Origin: JAAYUH01 sp964640995
GTDB taxonomy: Bacteria; Caldisericota; Caldisericia; B22-G15
NCBI GenBank assembly: GCA_964640995.1
Contig: CAZXJJ010000004.1
Span: 1-64,000, forward strand
Length of the DNA: 64,000 nt
Direction of reading: 5' to 3'
Shown: positions 17,547 to 26,346 of the stretch, piece by piece
Position numbering within the stretch: the stretch's first letter is position 1
Layout of the letters: every line of letters starts with the position of its first letter
The notes under the pieces: generated by a model
What the model saw: the letters and a program-made list of their open reading frames with translations, nothing else
What the model was told of the DNA's origin: nothing
Databases searched by the model: none
Position numbers and translations under genes: made by a program

Positions 17547-17977
17547 TTTTTAATTTCCTCCTTTCTTTTTAAAGTTGCAATAATTATCCCTTCTCCAACA
17601 ATTTCTTTATTTTTAGTTGCTCTAACTTCAAATTTTATAAACCCCATTTTTTCAAAAATAACATTGGATTCAAGACAAAGAGTATCATTTGGAAAAACTG
17701 GTTTTTTAAAGTTAAAATTTTCAATTTTTACAAAAATTGGTATTCTTTCCTCAATTGAATCTTTAAATATTAAAAGAGAAATTTGGGCAAGCGATTCTAA
17801 AATTAAAACTCCTGGCATAATAGGTAAATTCTCAAAATGTGCATTTATCCAAAATGAGTCTTCTTTAACCTTGTATAAACCAACTGCTCTTTTTCCTTCC
17901 TTTATCTCAGTAATTTCATCGACAAAAAGAAATGGCTCTCTATGAGGTAAATATTTTTTGATTTCCTCTAATTTCAA
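17543..17977 (-). CDS. fabZ: 3-hydroxyacyl-ACP dehydratase
   Basis: Hot-dog-fold dehydratase forming trans-2-enoyl-ACP. Catalytic His47 in AHFENLPIMPGVLILE and Glu61 at the end of that motif; N-terminal LPHREPFLFVDEI is typical. 144 aa. Overlaps by four bases the small membrane-protein gene that follows the sigma factor, tying the sigma pair into the fab operon. Confidence 0.95.
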   Translation of the reverse strand: MKLEEIKKYLPHREPFLFVDEITEIKEGKRAVGLYKVKEDSFWINAHFENLPIMPGVLILESLAQISLLIFKDSIEERIPIFVKIENFNFKKPVFPNDTLCLESNVIFEKMGFIKFEVRATKNKEIVGEGIIIATLKRKEEIKK

Positions 17978-18165
17978 CTCTTTCTCCTAAAAATAAAAAT
18001 TAGAAGAATTGTTAGAGATAGGGCAATAAGAGTTAAAAGAAATCTTCTTGTTTTTTTGTTTTTAACTTTTTCTTTTATAACTCTTGAAACAATTTCAGGT
18101 GATAGGTTCACATTTTTTTCTTTTAGATTAAGCAATTCTTTTCTTAGTGTTAAATAATCATTCAT
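17974..18165 (-). CDS. Small single-span membrane protein, possible anti-sigma factor
   Basis: About 63 aa: a charged, mostly helical cytoplasmic segment (~1-40) and one C-terminal membrane helix (RRFLLTLIALSLTILLIF region) ending in basic residues. No zinc anti-sigma motif (HxxxCxxC) is present. Because it directly follows an ECF sigma gene and would be made with it, an anti-sigma role is likely but unproven. The frame can open at GTG 18174 overlapping the sigma stop, but ATG 18165 has AGGAG at a better distance. Confidence 0.6.
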   Translation of the reverse strand: MNDYLTLRKELLNLKEKNVNLSPEIVSRVIKEKVKNKKTRRFLLTLIALSLTILLIFIFRRKS

Positions 18166-18170
18166 AATTA

Positions 18171-18689
18171 TCACTCTCCTAAAATTTTTTTTAGGTTTTT
18201 TCTTGCTCTATAAATTCTTACTTTTGTAAGATTCAAAGAAATTTTTAAAATTTTAGAGATCTCTTCATAAGAGTATCCCTCTATATCTCTTAAAGTTAAA
18301 ATTTCTCTATCTTTTTTATCAAGTTTATTTATTGCATTAATTAGTTTTTCTCTTTTCTCATACTTTATTATCTCTTCATCAATTTTTATTTCCTTTTCTT
18401 CTTCATAAAAATTTAAATTTTTCTCTAACTTTCTTTTTCTTAATTTTTTAAAGCAAGAGTTTCTTGCAATTCTTAATAGCCAAAATTTAAAATCTTCTTC
18501 ATTCTTAAGTGATTTAATATTCACAAATGCCTTTAAAAAGGTGTCTTGAGTCAAATCTTTTGCATCCTCCCTATCCTTTAAAATAAATAAACAATAAGTG
18601 AAAATATCGCTTTCATACTTTTCAACTAATTCAGCAAAAGCACTAACATCACCCTTTTTAACTCTTCTAACAAGTTCTTTATCAATCAT
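18171..18689 (-). CDS. ECF-type RNA polymerase sigma factor at the head of the fab operon
   Basis: 172 aa with sigma region 2 (YESDIFTYCLFILKDREDAK, then DLTQDTFLKAFVNI) and region 4 (LDKKDREILTLRDIEGYSYE, helix-turn-helix KILKISLNLTKVRIYRARK); region 3 is missing, as in ECF sigmas. Such factors redirect RNA polymerase and are usually held by a cognate membrane anti-sigma, here probably the next gene. Distinct from the second ECF sigma at 49576-50094. Unusual for being first gene of a fatty-acid synthesis operon. Confidence 0.9.
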   Translation of the reverse strand: MIDKELVRRVKKGDVSAFAELVEKYESDIFTYCLFILKDREDAKDLTQDTFLKAFVNIKSLKNEEDFKFWLLRIARNSCFKKLRKRKLEKNLNFYEEEKEIKIDEEIIKYEKREKLINAINKLDKKDREILTLRDIEGYSYEEISKILKISLNLTKVRIYRARKNLKKILGE

Positions 18690-18711
18690 TTAATATGATC
18701 CTTTTTCTCTA

Positions 18712-18736
18712 TTTAATGTTACAAACTTTAATGTTA
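18712..18736. repeat. Direct repeat TTTAATGTTA in the sigma/DUF4388 divergent region
   Basis: TTTAATGTTA occurs at 18712-18721 and 18727-18736, a 15-base period. A palindrome GTTATAA-TT-TTATAAC (18733-18748) overlaps the second copy and a TATAAT (18735-18740). Could be an operator shared by the two divergent genes; significance in AT-rich DNA is uncertain. Confidence 0.4.
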
Positions 18737-18769
18737 TAATTTTATAACAAAAGATAGGAGGTGAATAAA

Positions 18770-19606
18770 TTGGAATTACAAGGTAATTTAAAAGATTTTT
18801 CTTTGGAAGATTTATTAAAATTTGTAAACTTAACAAAAAGAACTGGTGTTATTCAAATAAAAGGAAAAATAGAAAAAGAAGGTGAGAAAATTTCGAAAAT
18901 ATACTGTAAAGATGGAGAAATAATTGATGCTGAAATTGATACAAAAAGTGGCGAAGGTGCACTATATTACATTTTAACTATAAAAGAAGGAGCATTTGCT
19001 TTTTCAAAAGACCTCCCACCTAATAAAGAAATTAAAATAACAAAGAAACTTGAAGAACTCCTTTTTGAAGCATCAAGACAAGTTTCAACTCTTGAAGAAA
19101 TTTTAAAGAGACTTCCTCCAATTGATACAATCTTAAAAATAAATCCAACTCCACCAACAACGAAAATTTCTTTGAGTAAAGAGGATTGGACAATTTTAAA
19201 TAGATTTAGAGATGGAAGAACAATAAAAGAAGTAAGAGATGAATCGAGTTTAGGTGAAGTTGAAACCTTAAGAAGTATTCTTTCGCTTTTAAGTGCAAAT
19301 CTTTTAATACCAGAGGAAGTTGATATTATGAAAATTGTGCCAGAGCATTCTGAAAGAGCAAAACAGGTTTTAAAAAGTTATGTTGGCCTTGATGTAAGTG
19401 TTTTTCCAACTCCAAATGTAAGAGCAAATAACTTTTTCTTTAAAGTTGATGGTAGAAAAACACTAGAACAATTGATGAATGAGATGAAATTAAAAAGAAA
19501 AGATGTTTTATCTCTATTTTTATTTCTTGTTAAAGAAGGTGCTTTAAAAGCAAAAGTATCTCCTTCTGTTTTTCAAAAAATAGAGGAAGAAATCAGTAAA
19601 AGTTAA
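18770..19606 (+). CDS. DUF4388 domain protein
   Basis: About 278 aa, soluble. Residues 1-90 match the DUF4388 (PATAN-like) pattern: LQGNLKDFSLEDLLKFVNLT, then a GVIQIKG strand and YCKDGEIIDAEI, as found in gliding/motility and two-component adaptor proteins. The middle and C-terminus look like winged-helix segments (TILNRFRDGRTIKEVRDES and FKVDGRKTLEQLM). The start is TTG 18770 behind AGGAGG; the GTG at 18761 is part of that ribosome site. Function unknown; perhaps a signalling adaptor. Confidence 0.65.
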   Translation: MELQGNLKDFSLEDLLKFVNLTKRTGVIQIKGKIEKEGEKISKIYCKDGEIIDAEIDTKSGEGALYYILTIKEGAFAFSKDLPPNKEIKITKKLEELLFEASRQVSTLEEILKRLPPIDTILKINPTPPTTKISLSKEDWTILNRFRDGRTIKEVRDESSLGEVETLRSILSLLSANLLIPEEVDIMKIVPEHSERAKQVLKSYVGLDVSVFPTPNVRANNFFFKVDGRKTLEQLMNEMKLKRKDVLSLFLFLVKEGALKAKVSPSVFQKIEEEISKS

Positions 19607-19634
19607 AATACAATTTAAATTTGAGGCTTAAAAA

Positions 19635-21554
19635 ATGAAAAGATTAATTTTTGTTCTTATTTTTTTATTAATTTTTATTAATTTACAAACTATTAATGAT
19701 TTATATGCTAAAGATTATTATTTTAAAAGAGTTTATACTGAAATTTATATAAACAAAGATGGTTCTTTTGATGTAAATATTGAGAGAACATACCACTTTT
19801 CTGGTTCATTCTCTTGGGGAACATATTATATTGAAAAGAGGGGATTCACTGAAATTCAAGACTTTTCTTTAAGAGATGAGTATAAAGAGTATGAAAAATT
19901 AAATTATGACTCTCAAATTGAAGGCACATATCTATTTGAAGACCAACAAGATAGATATTTCATAAAATTTTATTTTTCAGCACAAGATCAGGATAAAACT
20001 TTTTATTTGAAATATAAGGTAATTGGTGGAATTAAATCTTATCTTGATATATGTGATTTTTATTGGAAAGTAATTGAAGATAAATGGGAAAGAGATACTA
20101 AGGAGTTTGAATGTAAAATATTTTTTCCAGAGGAGATAAAAGAAGATTCTTTTTATATCTATGCTCATGGTCCTTTATGGGGAAGCATAGAAAAAATTGA
20201 TGGAAAAGGAGCAAGACTTTTCATTAAAGATTTACCAAAAGAAACTTTTGTTGAGGCAAGAATTTTGTTTCCAAGTGAAATACTTAATGTTGAAAAAATT
20301 TCAGAGTTTAAATTAGAAGAAATATTAAAATATGAACGAGATTTGGCGAAGAAATCAAATTTGGTTAGATTCAGAGTAAAATTTATTTTTTATACTATTA
20401 TTTTTATTCCAATAATTCTTTTTATTATTTGGCTACTTATATTTAGAAGATATGGAATTGAGTATAAAGTTATTAAAAATTATGAATACTATAGAGAGCC
20501 ACCAAGTAATCTTGACCCTGCAATTGTTGGGTATCTCATGAACTGGAAAAAAATTTCATCAAAAGAATTTGTTGCTACCCTAATGGACCTTATAAGAAAA
20601 GGTTATATTGATGTTGAATCAATAAAAAAGGAAGTTGGAACTATATTTAAAAGGGAAAAAGATATTTTGATTTTCAAAAAGAGTGATAAAGATCCATCTT
20701 TTTTAAAGAGTTATGAAAAAATAGTTTATGATTTTTTATTTACAAATTTAATTTATGAAGACCTCTTAAAATATTATACTAATATAAGAAAAATAAAGTA
20801 CTATGAAAAATTTGTAAAAGAAAAGGACAAACCTCTTTCAGATTTTGCTGGAAGAAGTGAAGTAAGTGTTTCTTCAATTGATATTGAAAATTATATAAAA
20901 AGAAATCCAAAAGAATTTAAAACACTTTTTGATGCTTTCAGTGAAACTGTAAAAGAAACTGGAAAAGCATATGATTATTTTGAGGAGAAAGGCTTCAAAT
21001 TTGCAGTTGTTATGGCTGTGATTTCAATTTTATGTATTTTTGTTTCAATTATTATAATTGGAAATTTGAAATTGCCACTTCCTTTGATTTTTTATTCTAT
21101 AATCTCATCTGGAACTATTTTTGTTTTATCAACTTTTATGCCAAGAAGAACCTTAAAAGGAGCAGAAGAGTTTGCTAAATGGAATGCATTTAAAAAATTT
21201 TTAAAGGATTTTTCAAATTTAAGAGAAGCAATTCCTCTTTCAATTATTTTATGGGAGAAATATCTGGTTTTTGCAACCCTTTTTGGAATCAGTGAAAAAG
21301 TTTTAAATGAATTAAAATATTTAATTCCAAAAGTTGATGAAAATGAATTAAGAAGAAGTAATCTTTTTGCAATTGCATATCATGGTGGAACTTTTGATTT
21401 TGGTGGCATAACAACTAATTTAAATAGTTTTGTATCATCATTTAATACAATTTCAAAAGTTGCAACATCCTCTCTTTCCTCTTCTGGTGGAGGTGGAGGA
21501 TTTTCAGGAGGAGGTGGAGGGGGTGGTGGAGGAGGCGGAGGAGGAGCTGGTTAA
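19635..21554 (+). CDS. DUF2207 family membrane protein with poly-glycine tail
   Basis: 639 aa. Signal peptide (1-25), then an extracytoplasmic beta-rich DUF2207 domain (~26-215), a membrane helix (~250-275), a cytoplasmic domain, a pair of membrane helices (~455-500) and a final Ser/Gly tail made almost only of Gly. This is the standard layout of DUF2207 proteins, including the Gly-rich end. Function is unknown in the family. Its stop codon shares TTAA with the convergent murI stop. Confidence 0.8.
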   Translation: MKRLIFVLIFLLIFINLQTINDLYAKDYYFKRVYTEIYINKDGSFDVNIERTYHFSGSFSWGTYYIEKRGFTEIQDFSLRDEYKEYEKLNYDSQIEGTYLFEDQQDRYFIKFYFSAQDQDKTFYLKYKVIGGIKSYLDICDFYWKVIEDKWERDTKEFECKIFFPEEIKEDSFYIYAHGPLWGSIEKIDGKGARLFIKDLPKETFVEARILFPSEILNVEKISEFKLEEILKYERDLAKKSNLVRFRVKFIFYTIIFIPIILFIIWLLIFRRYGIEYKVIKNYEYYREPPSNLDPAIVGYLMNWKKISSKEFVATLMDLIRKGYIDVESIKKEVGTIFKREKDILIFKKSDKDPSFLKSYEKIVYDFLFTNLIYEDLLKYYTNIRKIKYYEKFVKEKDKPLSDFAGRSEVSVSSIDIENYIKRNPKEFKTLFDAFSETVKETGKAYDYFEEKGFKFAVVMAVISILCIFVSIIIIGNLKLPLPLIFYSIISSGTIFVLSTFMPRRTLKGAEEFAKWNAFKKFLKDFSNLREAIPLSIILWEKYLVFATLFGISEKVLNELKYLIPKVDENELRRSNLFAIAYHGGTFDFGGITTNLNSFVSSFNTISKVATSSLSSSGGGGGFSGGGGGGGGGGGGGAG

Positions 21555-22312
21555 AGAGAAATTTTCTCTACTTCTATTTCCATATCACCCAAAAATATTT
21601 TACTTCTCTCTTTGAAAATATCTGGATCTTTTGTTGTATAAAATCTTTTAATTTTATTTCCATTATTCTTGATAAAATGTTTTATGAATGGAATTATTTC
21701 ATATGCTGGATCAACAATTTGAATGTCTTTAAGAATTTTTTTAATTAAATTTTCAAGTGCAGGAAAATGTGTGCAACCTAAAATTAATGTATCAAAACTT
21801 TCAAATGGTTTTAGAGTGTCCTTTATTAAGTTAAAGGTTGGTGATTCATTTATGATACCATTCTCAACTATGTTTACAAGTTCTTGAGAGCCAACTTCAA
21901 CAACTTCTATATTTTCATTTATAGATAATATTTTATTTTTATAAACATGAGTTTTTGCAGTTAAAGGAGTTGACAATATTCCTATTTTATTGTTTTTTGT
22001 TAATTTTATTGCTTTTATAACAGCACCATCTATTACTCCAGCTATTGGAACTTTAAACTTCTCTTTAAGATAAGATAGTGCAACAGAACTTACAGTATTG
22101 CATGCTACAATTATAAGGTCAACATTTATATTAATTAAAAATTTGACAATTTTCTTGCTTCTATCTATTATCTCTTCTTTTGTTTTTATTCCATAAGGAT
22201 AAAACTCTTCATCTCCAAGATAATAAAAATCATTTTCAGGAAACTCTTTATAAATAACTTTAAAAACGGAGAGACCTCCAATTCCTGAATCAAAAATTCC
22301 AATTTTACTCAT
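21551..22312 (-). CDS. murI: Glutamate racemase
   Basis: Makes D-glutamate for peptidoglycan. The two catalytic cysteines are visible: Cys71 in VACNTVSS and Cys180 in LGCTHFPAL, along with the N-terminal IGIFDSGIGGLSVF. 253 aa. ATG overlaps the stop of the upstream amidase (ATGA), so two cell-wall genes form one unit downstream of smpB. Confidence 0.95.
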   Translation of the reverse strand: MSKIGIFDSGIGGLSVFKVIYKEFPENDFYYLGDEEFYPYGIKTKEEIIDRSKKIVKFLININVDLIIVACNTVSSVALSYLKEKFKVPIAGVIDGAVIKAIKLTKNNKIGILSTPLTAKTHVYKNKILSINENIEVVEVGSQELVNIVENGIINESPTFNLIKDTLKPFESFDTLILGCTHFPALENLIKKILKDIQIVDPAYEIIPFIKHFIKNNGNKIKRFYTTKDPDIFKERSKIFLGDMEIEVEKISL

Positions 22313-24853
22313 TGATTGAAATATTCTGATATTGCCTCAAAAATTGCTTCTGCAAGTTTCTGTCTTATATTTTCATTTAAAATAATTTTCTCTTCATTTG
22401 GATTTGAGATGTAAAGAGGTTCAATTAATACACTTGGCATTGTATTTATATCTTTTACAACAGCAAAACCTTTGTTTCTTATTCCTCTATCAACAGTATT
22501 TAAAGCATTTATAATTTTCTTATGAATTATTTCAGCAAATTTTAAACTGAACGGATGGAAATAATATGTTTCTGTTCCAGATACTGAACTGGAAGTCGAA
22601 GCATTTAGGTGAATTGAAAGAAATAGATCTCCTCCAGAAGAATTAGCGATTTGAACTCTCTGATCAAGATTTGGTGTGGTTTTATTATTCTCCTCTGTTC
22701 TTGTCATAAGAACAACTGCACCACCTTTTTCAAGAATTTCTTTAACTCTTAAAGCAATATCGAGAACAATTTTACTTTCATAGGCACCAGATGGCCCAAC
22801 TGCACCAACATCATAATAAACTCCACCAGTATAAGCACCATGACCTGGATCAAGAACTATAAGTTTACCACTGATTCCTTTTGATACATCTCTTGTTAGA
22901 GTAATTTTAATTGACGGAGGAGTTTTTGTTGATGTTATTTGAGTGTTTTTATATCCACTCTCAAGTTTAAGAACTAATTTTGTTATTGGAGATGAACTCC
23001 CGATTCTCTCTTTTATTTCAACACTCATAACAAAATCATAACTTTTCAGGTCAATTTCAGGCGATGGAAGAGCATTGATTGAAAGAGTTAAATTTGTTCC
23101 AGAAGGTGAAAAGTTAAATTTTGGAAGAAAAGATGTATTTATTGTATAAATTACTTTATCTAAACTCTCCTTATTTAATTCAATTCCATAGATTATGGGA
23201 TCAAGAAATAAATTTTTATTTTCTTTATCATAAAAAACACCTGTATCAATCATAAATGGAAGAAAATCTATTGGAACAAAATATGTATCACCAATTAAAT
23301 AGGCTGGATTAGAGAATTCTCTTGTTTTGTTTCCTCTTGTTATCTTTTTAAAATCAGAAATTTCTACTTTTAGTCCTTTATAGAAAAATGAAAATGTTTT
23401 TGTATTTTCATCATATTCAGATGATATACCTATCGAAGATAAAAGTGATTTGATTGGAATGTAAATCACACCACTTTTTTCAACTGGAGATGGAAATAGA
23501 TAAACATAATCACCTGAAAGGTAAACATTGTATAATGATGCTGTTCCTTGAGTTAAAATAACAATTTGAAGTCCATTTGTAATTTTTTTCAAATTATACT
23601 TTATATCTCTTGATAAATCAACAACAACTCTTGTTATTTTTGGATTTGAAGAAAATTGACTTGCTCTAACTCTTAAAACTCCATATTTTTGAATCTCTTT
23701 TGAAATAGAACCAGAAAGAATTATTGTGTTTAGTATATCAACAACAATTCTTGTAGGATTTGATAAAACTGAATCAGAATAATCTTTTATATCACCATTT
23801 CCTGAAATTGTAATAACTATATTTCTGCTCTGTTCAACAAAATTTATATCACTTATTTGAATATCTTCTTTAGTTTGTTTGGGTGTCTCATCACTCGATT
23901 TAATCCAATAGAGTATCCCATTAAAAACAATTTCATAAAAATATATATCTGGAAAAATAAGGGAAATTCCAACAATTTGAACCTCTTTTCCACTTGAAAT
24001 AATCTCAGAAGTTTTCATTTCTTCTGAAGGACCTTCATAAAGATATTTATCGGTTAGCAATCTATATTTTGTGTTTATAAGTTTTGTATCAACAACTTTT
24101 TCAATATAAATTAACTTTACTCTTTCTGAAAAAACCCAGCCCGCAGAATTATCTATTTTTGCAAAATACCAGACTTCATTTGAAGAGTTAAGACATATTC
24201 CTGAGATTAAAATTTTTGTATCTGGCTCTAAACTTCTTATAACTTCATAAGAAATAGAAGGTCCTGTTCTTAAATTTGTATATTCTTTAATTACTCCTGA
24301 ATTTTCTTTTTTGGTCTCCTCTTTCTTTTGAATCTCGACAACCCATGAGGCAACAAAACCTTCTTTTCCAAGTTTTTCTATTTTTACTTTGTNNNNNNNN
24401 NNNNNNNNNNNNNNNNNNNNNNNNNNNNNNNNNNNNNNNNNNNNNNNNNNNNNNNNNNNNNNNNNNNNNNNNNNNNNNNNNNNNNNNNNNNNAGTTAAGA
24501 CCAGGACCTGTTCTTATGTTTGTTGGTGGAGTGATAATGACTTCTTTATCTTCAACTGGTTTTTCTTCAATTGTTCTGACTTCAACAACCCATGAGGCAA
24601 CAAAACCTTCTTTTCCAAGTTTTTCTATTTTTACTTTGTACCAAACTCTTCCACCTGTATCTTTTGCCTCTGAGAGAACTTTAAGAACCATTCTTTCTGT
24701 GATTGTTGTAAGGATATCATAGTTAAGACCAGGACCTGTTCTTATGTTTGTTGGTGGAGTGATAATGACTTCTTTTATTTGAGATATTACAAAAGATATT
24801 GGTAAAATCAAAAGAAAAATAATCAAAAAAAGAAAAATCTTTCTAATAGCCAT
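22309..24853 (-). CDS. N-acetylmuramoyl-L-alanine amidase with SH3b repeats and AMIN domain, split by an assembly gap
   Basis: Peptidoglycan hydrolase cutting the MurNAc-L-Ala bond. ATG 24853 starts a signal peptide, then SH3b repeats (TPPTNIRTGPGLN twice before the gap, YTNLRTGPS after it), AMIN-type domains with copper-amine-oxidase-like repeats, and a C-terminal Amidase_3 domain: VLDPGHGAYTGG, Glu in GAYESKIVLDIA, SIHLNAS, VLIEPLYISN (zinc ligands and catalytic Glu). The frame stays open from 22309 up to the N run and resumes beyond it once the gap is a multiple of three, so this is one gene. The start overlaps smpB by 11 bases. Confidence 0.85.
24393..24492. other. Assembly gap of 100 N inside the amidase gene
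   Basis: Exactly 100 N, the usual placeholder for unknown length. It falls inside near-identical SH3b repeats, a typical cause of assembly breaks. Both sides belong to one reading frame only if the real gap is a multiple of three; 81 bases would restore one further 228-base repeat unit. Confidence 0.97.
24493..24775 (-). repeat. 228-base SH3b-coding repeat in the amidase gene
   Basis: The 55 bases at 24493-24547 are identical to 24721-24775 (period 228, 76 codons). A second block of 52 bases at 24588-24639 is identical to 24341-24392 on the other side of the gap. This near-perfect identity within a coding repeat suggests recent duplication or ongoing homogenisation. Confidence 0.85.
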
Positions 24854-25301
24854 ATTTAATTTCTCTTTCAATCCTTCTCTTAAGTTCTCTTTCTTTTATC
24901 TCTTTTCTTTTATCATAAAGTTTTTTTCCTTTTCCAAGACCTATTAAAACTTTAATAAGTCCTTTTTCATTTAAATAAATTTGAAGCGGAACTATTGTGT
25001 ATCCTTTTTCAGTCACCTTTCCCATAAGTCTTAATATTTGATTTTTGTGGAGTAAGAGTTTTCTTTTTCTCATTCTATCATGATTTCTAATTGAAGCATT
25101 TGGATATGGTCCTATATCTAAATTTATAATATATGCTTCACCATTTTGAAATCTAACATAAGAGTCTTTGAAACTAACTCTTCCTTCTTTAATAGATTTT
25201 ACTTCACTTCCTAAAAGTGCAATTCCTACTTCAATTTTCTCTTCAACATCAAGAGTTTGCATTGCTTTTTTGTTTGTCGCAATAATTTTTTCTATGCTCA
25301 T
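24843..25301 (-). CDS. smpB: tmRNA-binding protein SmpB
   Basis: Partner of tmRNA in ribosome rescue by trans-translation. Conserved blocks: NKKAMQTLDVEEKIEVGIAL, LLGSEVKSIKEGRVSFKDSY, ERELKRRIEREIKYGY. 152 aa. A TATAAT box ends seven bases before the ATG and no ribosome site is seen, so the mRNA is probably leaderless. No tmRNA gene was recognised in the window. Confidence 0.95.
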   Translation of the reverse strand: MSIEKIIATNKKAMQTLDVEEKIEVGIALLGSEVKSIKEGRVSFKDSYVRFQNGEAYIINLDIGPYPNASIRNHDRMRKRKLLLHKNQILRLMGKVTEKGYTIVPLQIYLNEKGLIKVLIGLGKGKKLYDKRKEIKERELKRRIEREIKYGY

Positions 25302-25308
25302 CTTTTCT

Positions 25309-25314
25309 ATTATA
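25309..25314 (-). promoter_or_regulatory. -10 box of smpB, leaderless
   Basis: TATAAT on the minus strand, seven bases before ATG 25301. The -35 region has no good match, so only the -10 is supported. Confidence 0.5.
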
Positions 25315-25356
25315 CTATATAATTAGATAAAAAGGATTTAGAGTTTGTTTCAGATT

Positions 25357-25365
25357 TGATATAAT
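25357..25365 (+). promoter_or_regulatory. Extended -10 promoter of the lapA-queT-nadE cluster
   Basis: TG-A-TATAAT, an extended -10 element, with about 35 bases of leader and AGGAGG before ATG 25401. A -35 box is not obvious, as usual for extended -10 promoters. Confidence 0.55.
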
Positions 25366-25400
25366 TATCTAACCTGATAAAATTTTTATAGGAGGTGAAA

Positions 25401-25862
25401 ATGATTAGAACCATAGTATATCTTGTTCTCTTCATCCTCACTCTTATATTTCTATTTCAAAACGGAACAACTCCAGTAACTCTAAAATTTTTAAGATGGC
25501 AAACTCCAACAACAATTCCTGTTGGTTTTTTATTTGTCGGTGCTCTTCTTGTTGGTGGAATTATTGTTTGGCTTTATCATCTTCCAAAAATAATTTTTTT
25601 AAAAGGAAAGGTAAAGAGTTTAGATAGAAAAATTACACTTCTTATGGAGGATTTAAAGAGAAAAGAAAAAGAGATTGAGGATTTAAAAAAGAAAAAAGAA
25701 GAACTTGAAGGAAAAATTAAAGAAGAATCACAAGAAAAACCAAAAGAAGAGATACCTAAAGAGGAGACACAAAAAGAGGTTGAAGAGAAAAAGGAAGAGA
25801 AAAAAAGCATATTTTCATTTTTTAAAAGAAAGAAAATAGATGAAAACAAAGAGTCTAATTAG
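25401..25862 (+). CDS. LapA-domain (DUF1049) membrane protein with coiled-coil tail
   Basis: About 153 aa. Two membrane helices (~4-22 and ~40-62) with the short VTLKFLRW segment between them, as in LapA/YciS-type proteins, then a long highly charged Lys/Glu coiled coil (~70-145). LapA relatives act in envelope biogenesis. ATG 25401 is chosen because AGGAGG sits just upstream; the GTG at 25395 is inside that site. First gene of a five-gene plus-strand cluster; overlaps the next gene by 23 bases. Confidence 0.75.
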   Translation: MIRTIVYLVLFILTLIFLFQNGTTPVTLKFLRWQTPTTIPVGFLFVGALLVGGIIVWLYHLPKIIFLKGKVKSLDRKITLLMEDLKRKEKEIEDLKKKKEELEGKIKEESQEKPKEEIPKEETQKEVEEKKEEKKSIFSFFKRKKIDENKESN

Positions 25863-26346
25863 AGGAGCATTAATTGGTGCACTTTATATTTCTTTAACTC
25901 TTCTTTTTGCGCCAATTAGTTTTAAGGCATTTCAAATAAGAATATCTGAAGGTTTAACACTTTTACCATTTTTAACAAAAGATGCAATTTGGGGACTTTT
26001 TGTTGGATGTCTTGTTGCAAATTTTTTCTCTCCATTTGGAATAATTGACATCGTTTTTGGTTCTCTTTTGACTTTGATTGCTGCATATTTAACATATATT
26101 TTAAGAAAAACAAAAAAACTTTATTTAGCACCAATTCCACCAATTTTAATTAATGGATTTGGTGTTTCATTTTATATAGCACTTCTTTCAATGGAAAAAC
26201 CATCTTTAAAATTATTTCCATTTAAATTATATTTTTCGACATCATCTTCAATTATTTTAGGGGAGGCTTTATCCACTTATTTAATAGGTTTACCTTTAAC
26301 ATATTATCTTTCAAAATTAAATTTTTTTAAAGAGGAGGATATATGA
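25840..26346 (+). CDS. QueT-family membrane protein, ECF transporter S component
   Basis: 168 aa, about five to six membrane helices. RGALIGALYISLTLLFAPIS and FQIRISEGLTLLPFL are characteristic of the QueT family, substrate-binding subunits proposed to import queuosine precursors through an energy-coupling-factor complex. No preQ1 riboswitch could be recognised upstream. Its ATG lies within the end of the LapA-like gene; its stop overlaps the next ATG (ATGA). Confidence 0.8.
   Translation: MKTKSLIRGALIGALYISLTLLFAPISFKAFQIRISEGLTLLPFLTKDAIWGLFVGCLVANFFSPFGIIDIVFGSLLTLIAAYLTYILRKTKKLYLAPIPPILINGFGVSFYIALLSMEKPSLKLFPFKLYFSTSSSIILGEALSTYLIGLPLTYYLSKLNFFKEEDI

Noticed and set aside
24287..24871. 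Separate short SH3 protein spanning the N run
   Set aside because: Its C-terminal part is a wrong-frame reading of the second repeat after the 100-N placeholder; both flanks belong to the amidase.
25321..25400. preQ1 riboswitch ahead of the QueT-containing cluster
   Set aside because: No matching stem-loop with an A-rich pseudoknot tail was found; the segment is explained by an extended -10 promoter and a ribosome site.
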